A DNA stretch of 64,000 bases from Sipunculus nudus (Eukaryota > Annelida > Sipuncula > Golfingiida > Sipunculidae). Shown here one piece after another: positions 45,108 through 58,262 of the stretch (the first letter of the stretch is position 1; every line of letters begins with the position of its first letter). The notes below the pieces were generated by a model. That model worked only from the letters and a program-made list of their open reading frames with translations. It was not told the origin of the DNA and ran no database searches. Both the position numbers and the translations under genes were made by a program. Where the stretch lies: NCBI GenBank assembly GCA_026874595.1, contig CM049306.1:54030019-54094018 (forward strand). The letters run 5' to 3'.

Positions 45108-47430
45108 CTTTGTAGTACGTGGCAGAGCTTTGAAGTACGTGGCAGAGCTTTGTAGTACGTGGCAGAGCTTCGTAGTACGTGGCAGAGCTTTGTAGTATGT
45201 GGCAGAGCTTTGTAGTGTGTGACAGAGCTTTGTAGTACGTGACAGAGCTTTGTAGTGTGTGACAGAGCTTTGTAGTGTGTGACAGATCTTTGTAGTATGT
45301 GACAGAGCTTTGTAGCATGTGACAGATCTTTGTAGTATGTGGCAGAGCTTTGTAGTATGTGGCAGAGCTTTGAAGTATGTGACAGAGCTTTGTAGTATGT
45401 GACAGACTCTGTAGTATGTGACAGTGCTTTGTAGTAGGTGAAAGTGCTTTGTAGTTTGTGACAGAGCTTTGAATTACGTGACAGAGCTTTGTAGTACGTA
45501 GCAGAGCTTTGTAGTATGTGACAGAGCTTTGTAGTATGTGACAGAGCTTTGTAGCATGTGGCAGAGCTTTGTAGTATGTGACAGAGCTTTTTAGTATGTG
45601 ACTGAGCTTTGTAGTTTGTGACAGACTCTGTAGTATGTGATAGAGCTTTGTAGTATGTGACAGAGCTTTGTAGTATGTGGATGAGCTTTGTAGTTCGTGA
45701 CAGAGCTTTGAAGTACGTGACAGAGCTTTGTAGTATGTGGCAGAGCTTAATAGTATGTGACAGAGCTTTGTAGCATGTGACAGATCTTTGTAGTATGTGG
45801 CAGAGCTTCGTAGTATGTGACAGAGCTTTGTAGTATGTGACAGACTCTGTAGTATGTGACAGTGCTTTGTAGTAGGTGACAGAGCTTTTTTAGTATGTGA
45901 CAGAGCTTTGTAGCATGTGACAGATCTTTGTAGTATGTGGCAAAGCTTTGTAGTATATGACAGAGCTTTGTAGCATGTGACAGATCTTTGTAGTGTGTGG
46001 CAGAGCGTGGTAGTATGTGACAGAGCTTTGTAGCATGTGACAGATCTTTGTAGTATGTGGCAGAGCTTTGTAGCATGTGACAGAGCTTTTTAGTATGTGA
46101 CAGACTCTGTAGTATGTGACAGACTCTGTAGTATGTGACAGTGCTTTGTAGTAGGTGACAGAGCTTTGTAGTATGTGACAGAGCTTTGTAGCATGTGACA
46201 GATCTTTGTAGTATGTGGCAAAGCTTTGTAGTATATGACAGAGCTTTGTAGCATGTGACAGATCTTTGTAGTGTGTCGCAGAGCGTGGTAGTATGTGACA
46301 GAGCTTTGTAGCATGTGACAGATCTTTGTAGTATGTGGCAAAGCTTTGTAGTATATGACAGAGCTTTGTAGCATGTGACAGATCTTTGTAGTGTGTGGCA
46401 GAGCGTGGTAGTATGTGACAGAGCTTTGTAGCATGTGACAGATCTTTGTAGTATATGACAGAGCTTTGTAGCATGTGACAGATCTTTGTAGTGTGTGGCA
46501 GAGCGTGGTAGTATGTGACAGAGCTTTGTAGTATGTTGCAGAGCTTTATAGTATGTGACAGAGCTTTGTTGTTTGTGACAGACTCTGTAGTATGTGATAA
46601 AGCTTTGTAGTATGTGACAGAGCTTTGTAGTATGTGACAGAGCTTTGTAGTTCGTGACAGAGCTTTGAAGTGCGTGACAGAGCTTTGTAGTATGTGGCAG
46701 AGCTTAATAGTATGTGACAGAGCTTTGTAGCATGTGACAGATCTTCGTAGTATGTGGCAGAGCTTCGTAGTATGTGACAGAGCTTTGTAGTATGTGACAG
46801 ACTCTGTAGTATGTGACAGTGCTTTGTAGTAGGTGACAGAGCTTTGTAGTATGTGACAGAGCTATGTAGCATGTGACAGATCTTTGAAGTATGTGGCAGA
46901 GCTTTGTAGTATATGACAGAGCTTTGTAGCATGTGACAGATCTTTGTAGTGTGTGGCAGAGCGTGGTAGTATGTGAGAGAGCTTTGTAGCATGTGACAGA
47001 TCTTTGTAGTATGTGGCAGAGCTTTGTAGCATGTGACAGAGCTTTGTAGTATGTGGCAGAGCTTTATAGTATGTGACAGAGCTTTGTTGTTTGTGACAGA
47101 CTCTGTAGTATGTGATAGAGCTTTGTAGTATGTGACAGAGCTTTGTAGTATGTGACAGAGCTTTGTAGTTCGTGACAGAGCTTTGAAGTGCGTGACAGAG
47201 CTTTGTAGTATGTGACAGAGCGTTGTAGTATGTGACAGAGCTTTGAAGTACGTGACAGAGCTTTGTAGTACGTGACAGAGCTTTGTAGTATGTGGTTGAG
47301 CTTTGTAGTATGTGACAGAGCTTTTTAGTATGTGGCAGAGCTCTGTAGTACGTGACAGAGCTTTGAAGTATGTGGCAGAGCTTTGTAGTATGTGGCAGAG
47401 CTCTGTAGTACGTGAAAGAGCTTTGAAGGA
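45108..47430. repeat. 20-bp minisatellite, about 116 units, higher-order structure
   Basis: The basic unit is TTTGTAGTATGTGACAGAGC with frequent variants (GTAGCATGT, CAGATC, GAGCGTGG and a 19-bp GACTCTGTAG unit). Variants recur in blocks: a 120-bp six-unit block is tandem around 46199-46440, and a segment at about 45660-45960 recurs nearly identical 957 bp further on. The minus strand has no stop codon in any frame of the unit, so frames of up to 296 codons arise with a 20-residue periodicity (LCHILQSS.TYYKA.SHTTK). This is expected from any stop-free 20-mer and is not evidence of a gene. Confidence 0.95.
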
Positions 47431-50400
47431 TGACATTTAACCATAGTTCCATAAACACAAAACAGGAGGACGAAATGGGGAAAATTATATAGTATATTAC
47501 CACGTTATCTCCATTGAAGCGCCTTAGAGTTCAAGATGAATACATGGTGATGATGGTTCGGTAGCATTGCCTCTCTGTCCCGGCAAAAACCAACTGTCAT
47601 AATTTGACGGGTATGATAGACTAGACCAAACCTGAAACAATTTAAATATTAGGAATAGAATAAAGAGACATAGAGAAACCATACATTTAGATGAATCGAA
47701 GCATTAACAAAATCCATGAACCGAGAAATTAACCGTACGGAGAATTTGGTTCATTTTCACGAGCTTTTTAATATGTGTGCCAAGACTTACATTAGCTCAA
47801 GTGCATGACGTGTTATATTTATACAGATTTGAAAACCTACATGACTGTACTAGGAGCAAAAAATCAGTAATTTAGTAAGTGATACGATCAAAATTGTTTA
47901 CTGTGTAGCATAATAGGCTCTGTGTGGTGAATATGTTTGTCCAAGACTTAAACAAGTCAATATGTCACAATTCAGTATTTTTCAGTGTGTCGATGTTTTT
48001 CAATATGTGTTCTGACAGTGATCGATGTGATTTGAATGCTCATTTTTCTCACATATAAAACAATCACTGTATAAAAAAACAATTAAGTCAAGTCTTTCAA
48101 AGTGTTGAAAAAGAAAGAGAAATGTTTGCATAAACAGAAAATGTGGAACAAAATTATCACGTTTACACGTGTACAAAATTTAGTGAAAGTCCGTTCAGTC
48201 GTTGTTAACAAAAGACCCACAAGCTTACAAAAAATAAACCTAGCCAAACGACTAAATGGACTTTACAAGGTGTTTGTAAATTATAAACTTATGCATCATT
48301 ACCGGGCCGCCTGGTCACGATTCAGAAGCTGTGCATAATACGGAAAAAGGCGCCGTCTGGCTCACAGACTTATGGGGTATATTGGGGCACGTGCACTAAT
48401 GGAGTAGGAGGGATGTCTTTGTCATAAAGTGGCCATTGTCGCTGTGGACCTTTCAGGATGCCGGAGGGGGCACTGTCTGAAGAGTGGAGCTGTGGCGGTG
48501 ATGGAAGTAGAACTGTAGTTGGCTGTGTTTGTGAGATAGAATGAAAGATTCGCCCGTTATCTGTATATCTACCATATATGCAGCCTCACAAAATTCAGTG
48601 AAAAAATCAATATGGCCATACAAAACATAAATATTTTTATACGGATCCGCTACTCCCACTTTCCTGGATCAGATGTTTTATTGCAAAAGAATACCAGTTT
48701 CTTTGGTAATGTTGCTGATATGTGCTGTGTTTCAAAGTCCCGAATAGAATTCTTAAAGGTACGGATTTTTTTTGGGTTGATTATACACAACATTTAATGA
48801 ACTTGGGAGGTTTATTTATTGTTTTTATTTTCTAGCCAAGTTTTTTAGAAGTGTTGCGTCTCCGCCGCTAAAAGAACTAATGAATTTCAAAATTTTTGTT
48901 TAGAATAAATAATTAAATTTGCATAACTAATTAATTTCTTTTTTTTTTTGGTGTAGAATTTAAAATTCCACACTAACGCTCTAAGATATAAAAGACAAAA
49001 CCCATCAAGAAATAAAAAGAAACATTTTTGTTCATTATGGTCGGGCGCCAGACGGACGGATAAATGAGCTTACAATGGCGTTGTCCAGTTAAACATCGTG
49101 GCCGACACCAGTCGTACGTGACTGTTTTTATTTAACACGAACAGGTGGCTTCGATCTGTCCCATGCTACACTGGCTCAATCTTTATGGCCAAGACAGTCT
49201 CCGAGTTTGTTTGTATAGCAGATATACAAATAACTTGCGTTTCTAAATATTGTTATGTGGGAACATAAAAGCGGACCGAACTGTCTCGCTGCTGAAGCTT
49301 GCTTTGCGCACCGGACTTGTGCGCCACCTTTACGGGTTCGAATCTCGGATCGGCTCAGAATTTTCCCCTCAACAATTTATCTTCGTAACAATATACGTCA
49401 AACGGTGGCTGTAGTGTAATGCGTAGGTTGCATCTCAATGATGTTGACATGGTCAATAAAAAAGTGCGGGCTAAAATGTCATCGCTGGATTAAGGTTGAA
49501 CCAATATAACACTGGAACTTTATATAACTCGACTGTTTAAATAAACTTTAAAAGAATTACCTTGAATATGGATCAAAAGGATATATAACATGCAATTTCA
49601 TGGAGTCGAGATTAATTCTACATTTAACGGACAATTTCCTTTGTGGCATATCAATTTTCTTTTTAGACTGAAGCAAGATATAAAATGAAGCAAGGCCTCA
49701 GCTCTAGTTATGTATTATGGACAAAAGGTTTATTCACCAAGAAATTAAACTGTTATACAAGCAACAAATTCCAAATAATTAGCCATTTCTTTATATTCAC
49801 ATTCAATTTCATTTTACATATTCATATAACATTTAAAAATGATTTTTTATTGTACGCTATTCTAACCAGTAAGTTATAGCAAATAACTTTCAAATGAGGA
49901 CTAATATTTAAGAACTAATATAAACTAATTTTAAACCACACAACAGTATCTCAGGACGTGCTTCTGTTTTCCTCTATCATGTTCAATCTATCTTAAAATT
50001 TAAATTAAAAAATATGACTCGATATAAAATTTAAATGGAAGAATACACAGTAGAAGGAAGAAAAACCAGAAAGCTTTTTGAGATATTGATCGTCAAGAAA
50101 ACCAATGGATCACGGTAAAAATTTCTATTCATCAGTTAAAACCGTGGCGTCAAGACGTTGAATGGGAACTTTAATAAAAACCGTTCAAAATCTTGCTGGA
50201 GTCACAGGTATATTTGCATTGCAAATATAGTTTGTATTTTATTAATCATTCCCTATTTCCCAATATTCCCTATTTTTAGGAAAAATAAGGTTTCATAATT
50301 AGACAACTTGGGTCCATCTATTCATTTTTTTCCGCTTTGCAAGTTCAGCCTGCATGAACCAATAAAACTACCACCGAGTTAGATATGTGGCTGGCGGTAT

Positions 50401-50609
50401 ATAAGCACCGACATTTATCAACATGTTTATCGAGCCCATCACTTGCACCTAATGTCAATGAAAAATGTGAACAAATACAGCTGACGGCACAGGTCAGTTC
50501 CAGTTTAAACTTTGCATTTAAGGTCTCAATTCCTTATCTACTAGCCCTCTAAACTCTCTGTTATGCTTTTGGCGGTAGAAGTCTCCGTCGATCAACCCTA
50601 GCATCCTAT
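47431..50609. other. Spacer
   Basis: No gene recognised. At 48895-49040 a TTTGCATAACTAATTAATTTC-like segment relates to 18044-18120 and 20750-20900. At about 49281-49360 a GGGTTCGAATCTC resembles a PolIII B box, possibly an old plus-strand tRNA-derived SINE, but no convincing A box was found. Confidence 0.45.
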
Positions 50610-51002
50610 CACATGCACTCGTTTCCAGCACTAAAATGGCTTACAACCCGTAAACACAAAGAGTATGGGCGCTATACTCGTTATAAAAGAACAAGGCAAT
50701 GAACTCCACCGCTACGCGGGAAAGACAACTTTTTTTCCGAAGTCCGAATTCCGGAGAATTATTCGCTTTATAAGCATGATCGCGCGCCTTTTTGTTGAAA
50801 CTTCTTTATTTACAAGATTAAACTTCCAAAGATAAAGGTTTTCCAACCTAACCGCGAATTCCAGCACGTTTATTCCAGCTGCGACACCGTCATTTGTCAG
50901 CGGTGGAGTTCATTACCTTGTTCTTTTATAACTGGTGTATCGCTCATAATCATTGTGTTTACGGTTTCTAAGCTATTTAGTGCTGGAAACGAGTGCCTGT
51001 GG
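50610..51002. mobile_element. 393-bp foldback element with ~100-bp inverted arms
   Basis: Left arm 50610-50713 and right arm 50899-51002 are inverted copies with scattered differences. Shared words include GCACTCGTTTCCAGCACTAAA, CGTAAACACAA, GTTATAAAAGAACAAGG and AATGAACTCCACCGCT. The 185-bp centre has no coding capacity. ATCCTAT at 50603-50609 and 51003-51009 is a 7-bp target-site duplication. A non-autonomous DNA transposon, superfamily not assigned (a 7-8-bp duplication would fit hAT-like or related types). Confidence 0.88.
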
Positions 51003-54000
51003 ATCCTATGTATGATACTCTATTAACGGACAAATAAATGTGAAATAAGTGAAACCGACATTTACCAGCCGTCATACAAAATAGCACCGCAAAAAATAGG
51101 TGGCCAATAACTGCCGATATATATTTTTTAATTCATTTGATAATTTATCTTTGACTGTGCACTGCAGTGAAAGTCCTGCATGTTATTCTCTAGGTTAGTA
51201 ATCTACAATTTAAGTCAATTAACTCTATTTTGCCCTAAAAGCCAAGTACCGTTGGCGTACATGTATAGGTATATATAATAGTTAAATCAAACTAGTCGCA
51301 GGAATGCACAGGTGATATGAAACCAACAACCATAAAAAAACACACAAAGGGTTTTGATATTCTGTTTATGTAAATTGATGTGATAAAAGCAATCTTTAAC
51401 CTTGTTGAATGTTTGGTATTTGTTACACCCACCAGTTAACACACTTCACTTAAATTTAAAGAGTTAATTGATTAAACGAAAAGGTGCTAATAGCTAGTCT
51501 AGACTAAGATGTGGTCCAGTCCCATGCAAGGGTGCCTAAATTATACACGTGTTAAATGCACAAACACGTGGTATACACGTGTAAACCAGTGTTAGCAGAA
51601 TTGTGTTCAACAGGTTTCACTTGGCATGAAGATACTGTGAGCGGTTAAGTCATAACTAATGTTCTTCTAATGTAAGATGATTCATTTATTTCTTGCCGAC
51701 GTAATATGATATTAAACTAGTAGCTGTCAGATATACCTTTTCAAACCTTCTGGATCACAGGGCCAGAAATATCACCAGAATTCTAAAAAAGAATTAACAA
51801 TATGTATACATGAAAGCCTAGTTATAGAACATAAAACATGAAAGAATCTTAGTATTAGTACACAATATGTTATAAGTGATGTGCTGAAAGCCTATCGATA
51901 TTTTACTTCATTCAAAGAGCACTCGATATGTAATGCAACTGATTTATATAAGGATTTTAGGAGACTTAACTCCATCAACACAGTATTGTTCCGTCTTGGT
52001 CATTAGTTATAACACTCAAAATGTGAAGTTCACCTTGTTGCCCATTCACGTGACTTCACGACTTTTACCGTAAAGTCAAAGGTCTCTCGTTAAGAGTGCC
52101 AGCGCCACTTCGGCCTTTTGACAATAGAGAGTCTCCGACCTGCGTCAGAGTGCCTTTACATCTTGTATTGAGGGCCGTACTATAAGGCTCGATGAGGATG
52201 CAAATATATTCGTCATTTTGGCAATGCTTCATGGCTTACAGATACGCTGTCACTTAAACTAAGCCAGACCAACTGATATTTTATGTACTTTCTAACAGCA
52301 TCAACCATGTTCGAGAAATATTCCTTATTAACTCAGCATATTGGTAAATCCCCCCGCATGTTTGTTGAATTTTGACCACATGAACACAAACATGTTCTGC
52401 ACGGGCTACTGAACGATAACCAAATGAATTGTACGCCACACAGCCATTAATATACTTTTACCCGTGATGTTCATCATAACACCCGTTTATCAGTAAATTC
52501 CATGTTAATCTTCCGAAACCACGCACAGAAATCCTAAAGACCTCATCTTTTTATGCAGGCAGTGTTCTATGCAATAGCCTTCCGACATAACTAAAATGCC
52601 AACAATCTAAAGAGCTTTGAAAGGCTAGCGCGCACATATTTCCTTGCATATAATACAAAGATAGAATAATTACCTTTCATATTCTACTTGTATACAGCTA
52701 AATAATACTAATATTTGAGCGTCATCTAATTTTCATTACCGTACTTTTGCGCATCTTATGTAGACTTCTATATATACATTTCATTTATATTGTACACAAT
52801 TGTGCTTTATTTGTATTTTAACTTCGTTTAATGTATTTAGCAACTCTGTTGCATACTTTTCATAACGAAATTTGACCACATAAATTTGTACTTTAACTTA
52901 AGTTGTGTTTACGTCACCGCTTTTTCGCTTAAAATTCTGTGATTGTATGATGTTATTTTAGTTTATGGTCTTATTGAATATAATATTTCATTGTGATGTA
53001 TCTATGTATCACAGGGCCCTTCAGTAAACAGAATTTTATTCTGATAAAGGCTACCCTGAAAGATGTTGTAATAAATAAATAAAAAATATGTCACCATTGA
53101 GATGGATTTATACTTTGGTTTATCATCTCACATATATTAATTTGTGTATTACTTCATAACTCGTAGCCTAATGTTACGATTACCTGCTGCTTAACACGGT
53201 TCAATGGCCGTTAAAGTGTGTTCCCCTTTATGACTTGTGTCACGACTCTAGAACAGGCTTACCAGCATAGTGAGTCGTGCATTAGAGTGCTGGGTGGATA
53301 TATATCTAGGGCTTTGATAATGTGTGACGGCCACTTGTCAGTCGTGTCTTGCTCTGAACTGTACATTATTTGTACAAATGTAAAATATACAAATGTCGGT
53401 GCTGCTTGTAATTTTGATAACATTTTAAAACGAGGGTTCATACGGATATAAGGCAAAAAACAGGTGTTCCTGAGACAAAGTTAACCATAATATGAAATAT
53501 AGTGTAGCACTTTTCATATGGTAAAATAAAATATAATTTTGGTCAACATAGGTGGCGCCATCTGCATATTGTTACGAAGACAAATTATTCAGAGGATTCG
53601 AACAAGTGTCGATGGCGCACAAGTTCGGCGTAACAACCGCTTCGCTAAAAAAGCAAGCTTCACTAGCAAGGCAGATCGGTCCACTTTTATGTCACCCCGT
53701 AACAATATTAAGATACAAGTCGTATGGTAAATATTACGATAGAATGAAGTGCCGATAGTTCCAGCCCTTCTTGAAATATGGTTAGAAAGACATTACATTA
53801 TGAATGTATATTACATCACATGTTGGTAAAAATGTCCCCATAAATTGGAGAACACTGGACAAGATCTATGTACAATTTTCATGTTGACTGGCTTAAAACT
53901 GTATAGGAGATGCGCATTATCTTAATTTTAAGAATCATGAACAAAACATTGGTTCAGTCAAATTTGGACGCCATGATAATTATGCAATTGATGGGCTCAA

Positions 54001-54308
54001 AATCATGGTTTTTACCGTGGCTGACAATATGGTTCACTAACTTCGGGTTTTCACCGAAATATTATCAGGCAAATCCGCCGTTTCACGGCCTGATGGTGAA
54101 TTGGTTATGATTGTTGCCCTGTTAACGAAGAGGAATGGACTTAGAGTGGACGGGCAAGGCCCATTGCTACAGCCATTATGAAATTCAGTCAGTAATCCTT
54201 CTTTTATAAGATGATCTTTGTCCTTGTCTTCGGATTACTCTTTTTTAAATGCTGAGTAAAAAAGCATAACTGAGTAGATTTCCGCCTGGACCCTATCCTC
54301 GGAGTCCT
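51003..54308. other. Long AT-rich spacer
   Basis: No gene recognised. At 53010-53090 a stem-like GGGCCCTTCAGTAAAC...GATAAAGGCTACCCTG segment followed by an AATAAATAAATAAAAAA tail resembles a retroposon 3' end, with no coding remnant upstream. Confidence 0.45.
51546..51581. promoter_or_regulatory. Three clustered CACGTG E-boxes
   Basis: CACGTG occurs at 51546-51551, 51565-51570 and 51576-51581, in ACACGTG(T/G) context. This is a canonical bHLH binding word. No gene is seen nearby, so regulatory function is speculative. Confidence 0.35.
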
Positions 54309-54560
54309 CAATTTTTTAACGCTAACTTAACTAAGTATATGTACATCTACAGAACTCCATTCTGGTTTTGGACTACCTGACAGGGCATTATCACACACTT
54401 CCTCTCGTTTTATACCCCGGTGTTAACCAGGCCCGATGACTACTGCACTTGCGGGCTCTGGGTGTGTATTCGTCCCCATTGCTGGGTCAAATATTGACCG
54501 AGAACCCCCCGAAAAGCTCACTCGTAAGTGAGTGAAACAAAGCTCCCCATTAAGCCTGCA
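54309..54560 (-). repeat. SINE-body-like repeat, copy 1
   Basis: Homologous in direct orientation to 61410-61660, sharing TATGTACATCT, GGACTAC.TGACA.GGCA, TATCACAC.CTT.CTCT and CATTGCTGGGTCAAAT in order. The tRNA-like head at 54593-54671 lies just beyond its right end, so on the minus strand head and body could form one SINE. Confidence 0.65.
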
Positions 54561-54592
54561 GAGCGCTAACCCTGGGTAGGGACCGATCGTGA

Positions 54593-54671
54593 AAAATCTC
54601 ACCGCCTCGGCTGAGATTCGAACACCCGGCTTTGGTCTTGTGCTCTACCCCTGAGCAACAAAAGCCGGATT
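54593..54671 (-). repeat. tRNA-derived SINE head
   Basis: Minus strand: TTGCTCAGGGGTAGAGCACA is a good PolIII A box and GTGTTCGAATCTC a good B box, about 30 bp apart as in tRNA genes. Flanking stems do not form a complete cloverleaf acceptor, and relatives occur at 27003 and 26428, so it is a SINE rather than a tRNA gene. Confidence 0.7.
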
Positions 54672-57600
54672 TGTGCCCTCACCGAACCCAGGAAAGTTTA
54701 TTTCTCCCCAGTTTCTCGACGTCGCACCTTTGGGCAACACTAAATCCTAAATGTCACAGGTCGAAATTATGGGTATTCCGCTAGTGCTAATAAAACTGGT
54801 TTTGGTAAAACGAAAAAAGTCCATATAATGGAACCTTTTCAGGGCCAGCAAAAGCAATACAAACACAATTGGGTTCAGTTTAATGTGTATTATTAGGCAC
54901 ACTAGGTTGATCCGAAATCCACAAGGTTACCGGGGAGTATTATATACCAATATATGGCATTGCACTGAGACTAGCTTCGGCGGGCCATGGTACGTTTTAA
55001 TCCTATTGTCCAAATATAACATTACATTAGATACATGATGTACGTGACTGTTTCTTTAACAAGATAAGGTCTCTCCCCATGGAGTCTGAGGCCCTTTCCC
55101 AGCTGACTTGACTCACCTTGTATTAACAGGAAAGTATCCATGTCTGTTGCAGCTTTCCGGGGCTGGGGGGGGGGGGGGGGGGGGAGCCACGGCAGTGCAT
55201 TTTATAGACTATGTCACTTAGCAACAACTATGTGTTTACAAAATTCATCTCTTACCATATTAATTGGATAAATAAATTTGGGCTTGAGGGCCATGGGTAA
55301 ATTTAGCTTAATGTGGAACTCTGGACTCAACATTCATACTGATTTAAGAAAAATACAAATTCTTCATCATCTTTATCCGCAAGATGTGATATATAAAACA
55401 ATGAAAAAACACAACCATACTTAAAAGAAAAGGAGTTACGAAACGCTTAAACCTTTAGATTTCGGCGAAAATGTTACATGTTACACAATATATACCCCAT
55501 ACCATGCATTAACCGGAATTCCTGAGAGGTCCTTGAGCCATTTTCATTTTATCTTATTTCAAAACATCATTCCATTATTCCATCATCTCCACAGAGAGTA
55601 TTTGATTAACTTGAATGAAGTTCATTTCAACCTTAATGACGTTTGCATCCCGCTAAATTTAGCTGAATGTGGTAAAGATATACATATGAAAAGCAGGGTG
55701 TTAGTTGTATCCATTTCACAAAGCAGATACAAACCACTTTGAAACAAGAATTATGCATTCTCAGGAATGGGCGGTCCTTAATTTGGGGTATTCCGCAACC
55801 CGTGTTCATTCACTTATATATTCACTTGACCCCCCATTTTCCCAGGTTACTTGGTGTACAAGTTCCCGAGTAAGTGGTTGCATTCACTTATTTAGCCCGT
55901 TTTTCCGTGTTTAAACGTGCATATGTGACTGCACGTTTGGGAATGTCATGGAAATCCTTCCTGCATCCGCATCGGACCAACAGCAAAGTCCAATATATTC
56001 TTCATTTGCTTCTTCCCGAAGTGCCCTGAAACCTTCATGGGATTTTGTACATGCAAGATTACATGAGTTATTTTGTGAACAAACACGCACGCGAACGGAT
56101 ATGAGGCATACAGTCCTGGCGAATCCGAGGCAATGAAAACTGCGCGCAGACAAATCATTCCAAAGTACTGGCAAAACAAAGGAAACATTCACGTGGTGAG
56201 AATTAACATGCCAAGGGTGTTGTTCCATACATTTCTTTGTTCATACTTGGGCGGACACTAGAGTGTGCAATAATCTGACGGACCATAGAATGGCTAGTTA
56301 TCCAAAGACAATGCCAAGTCATATTTTGTGGTCAGGGACACGCCTCAAGCATCTTCTGATGATGTTACACAAAGAGCAAGAACATGGGGCTGTTATCGTT
56401 TTATGCCGACGTTATCAATGTAATGACTACATGCAGGAATTAATAATAACATTAATATGATCTTAAGGTTACGTATTCTTGATTATGAATGATATTTATA
56501 GTCATTAAATGAGGGAGAGACGAACTTAGAATGTATGAATGTGAAATATGTGGCGATAAAGAGTCAAAGGAAACTTGATCACGAAGACAAGATCGCATTA
56601 CTCTTTCTTTATTTGGATAAGTTAATTAAGTCTAGAGATGGGCCACCTACTTGTGTTTCCTTCTGAGGGCTATCACTTGATGACGTATATTATTCTATTA
56701 ATATATATAATGTATTTACATTTAACTATGGATTGTGACGCTTTGTACCATATGCCAATGAATACCCATATGTTGATCTAAGAATACTTATTACGCAGAC
56801 GGGCGTCTTCTCTCCTGCGGGCTACTTGACAACATATTAATATTTCATATGAAACCTTTTCCTAGATATCGGCGGCGGCATGACACAATGTAAATATTAA
56901 AGATTACCTGAAAGGTCCGTGATATAGTTGATGGCCGACCTGAACTGCATGCGTATGGAATGGTAAGACAGAACGCAAACTCGTTTATAATGCAAAAAAA
57001 ATATTTCACTCGGTTTGCAATAACACATAAAGATGCCATAATTATATAACAGAATTATAGTCAGGACTCATGATACATATTTTCGCAAATGCTTTACTTG
57101 ACAAGAGTACAGGATTTCGAAATTCCGTTGGCATCCGATTTTAATTAAATCTATTTTTTTGTTTGTTTGTTTGTATCGGTTGCTCTGTATCAATTACCGC
57201 AGGATTAGTGTGATGCAAATTGTTTTTAATTTTTTCTGCCGTGTATGAATTTTCTAATATGAAAACGAATTAAAGGCGGCCGCTCACTTCACAAATTTGT
57301 CAACCGATTCTCAGAGTCCGGTTGTTTTGGTACATAGCCGTGTAGTCAGCGACCGAACTATTTATAGTTATAAATAATTATGTATGTTATGTTACTAAGA
57401 GGTAAAAGTTTATTTTAAAACACAAGTAACATATTTGATTATATATGTCATATCCACAACTGTTTTGCAACAGTACATCTTAAGTTTAATCTTAATCTTA
57501 TCCGTCTTCGTGCTGTTAAGTTATAACTCCATTATATTACCCAGCTCACACTGCACAACATTTAGGATCGATTGACTACTCACCTTGATCTCTTGACCTC

Positions 57601-58092
57601 CCTGACCACTTGATCAGGTGTTTGGGAAAATGTACACGTGGGGGGGATAAACAGGAGCATTTAGCTTGCCCGAGGCTGGAGGTGAAATGTCCATAATATC
57701 GAACCTTCCATATTTAGACTAATCTATCTAATACTTGCCTTATGCATAATGGCAAATATTGTATAGATTTGTAAGTCTTTCCATCCTGGGTTATTTAAGT
57801 TACAGAAATTACTAAGAGTTAGTATTTGCCGTTTGATGAATAAATCACCGAGCCCAAAGCTTGTGTGAGAGAGAGCGAGATATATATATTTGTTTATAAT
57901 AATGCTGTTTTGGGAGGGAATTTGATTATCAGAAGACCTCAGATTTTACATTCAAAGGTAATAAGCGTAATAAAACATTCAGACTGGCTGTAAAGATAGC
58001 TGCCACAATGACGAAAAGACCGATTTGCTATCATTATATATTAGTCATCAAATATAAATGTTTTAATGGAACCAAGCAGCCATAACTGGCGC
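54672..58092. other. Spacer
   Basis: No gene recognised. A G20 run at 55165-55184 is the longest homopolymer of G in the window. A diverged relative of the 28.7-kb repeat is at 54697-54770. Overlapping frames near 55911-56228 have no domain. Confidence 0.5.
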
Positions 58093-58262
58093 TAGTAGGT
58101 TATTCGTATAGCATTTGCTTGCCGCCAATGACCTGTAACCATGCACTCCTTGATCGAGAAAGCGCACCCTTGTGGAAAGGCCAGACGTATACCGCAGACG
58201 GTGGTCTGAACGGGACGCGAACCCAAGTCCAGCGCCCGTAACCATTACGCCACCACGCCCAC
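58093..58262 (-). repeat. tRNA-derived SINE
   Basis: On the minus strand from 58262: GTGGGCGTGGTGGCGTAATGG holds an A-box-like TGGCGTAATGG, followed by GGGTTCGCGTCCCG with a B box (GGTTCGCGTCC), then a ~100-bp non-tRNA body ending near 58093. The B box and its T-arm stem are perfect. Belongs to a different family from the 54593 head. Confidence 0.75.

Noticed and set aside
46546-47436. 296-codon open frame on the minus strand
   Set aside because: Produced by the stop-free 20-bp minisatellite; all three minus frames of the unit are open, so length is no evidence for a gene.
49281-49360. Plus-strand tRNA gene
   Set aside because: A B-box-like word is present but no A box or cloverleaf could be assembled.
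54593-54671. Functional tRNA gene
   Set aside because: A and B boxes are present but the acceptor stem does not close, and decayed relatives occur nearby; it is a SINE head.
58093-58262. Functional tRNA gene
   Set aside because: Good PolIII boxes and T arm, but the acceptor stem is not convincing and a SINE-like body follows.
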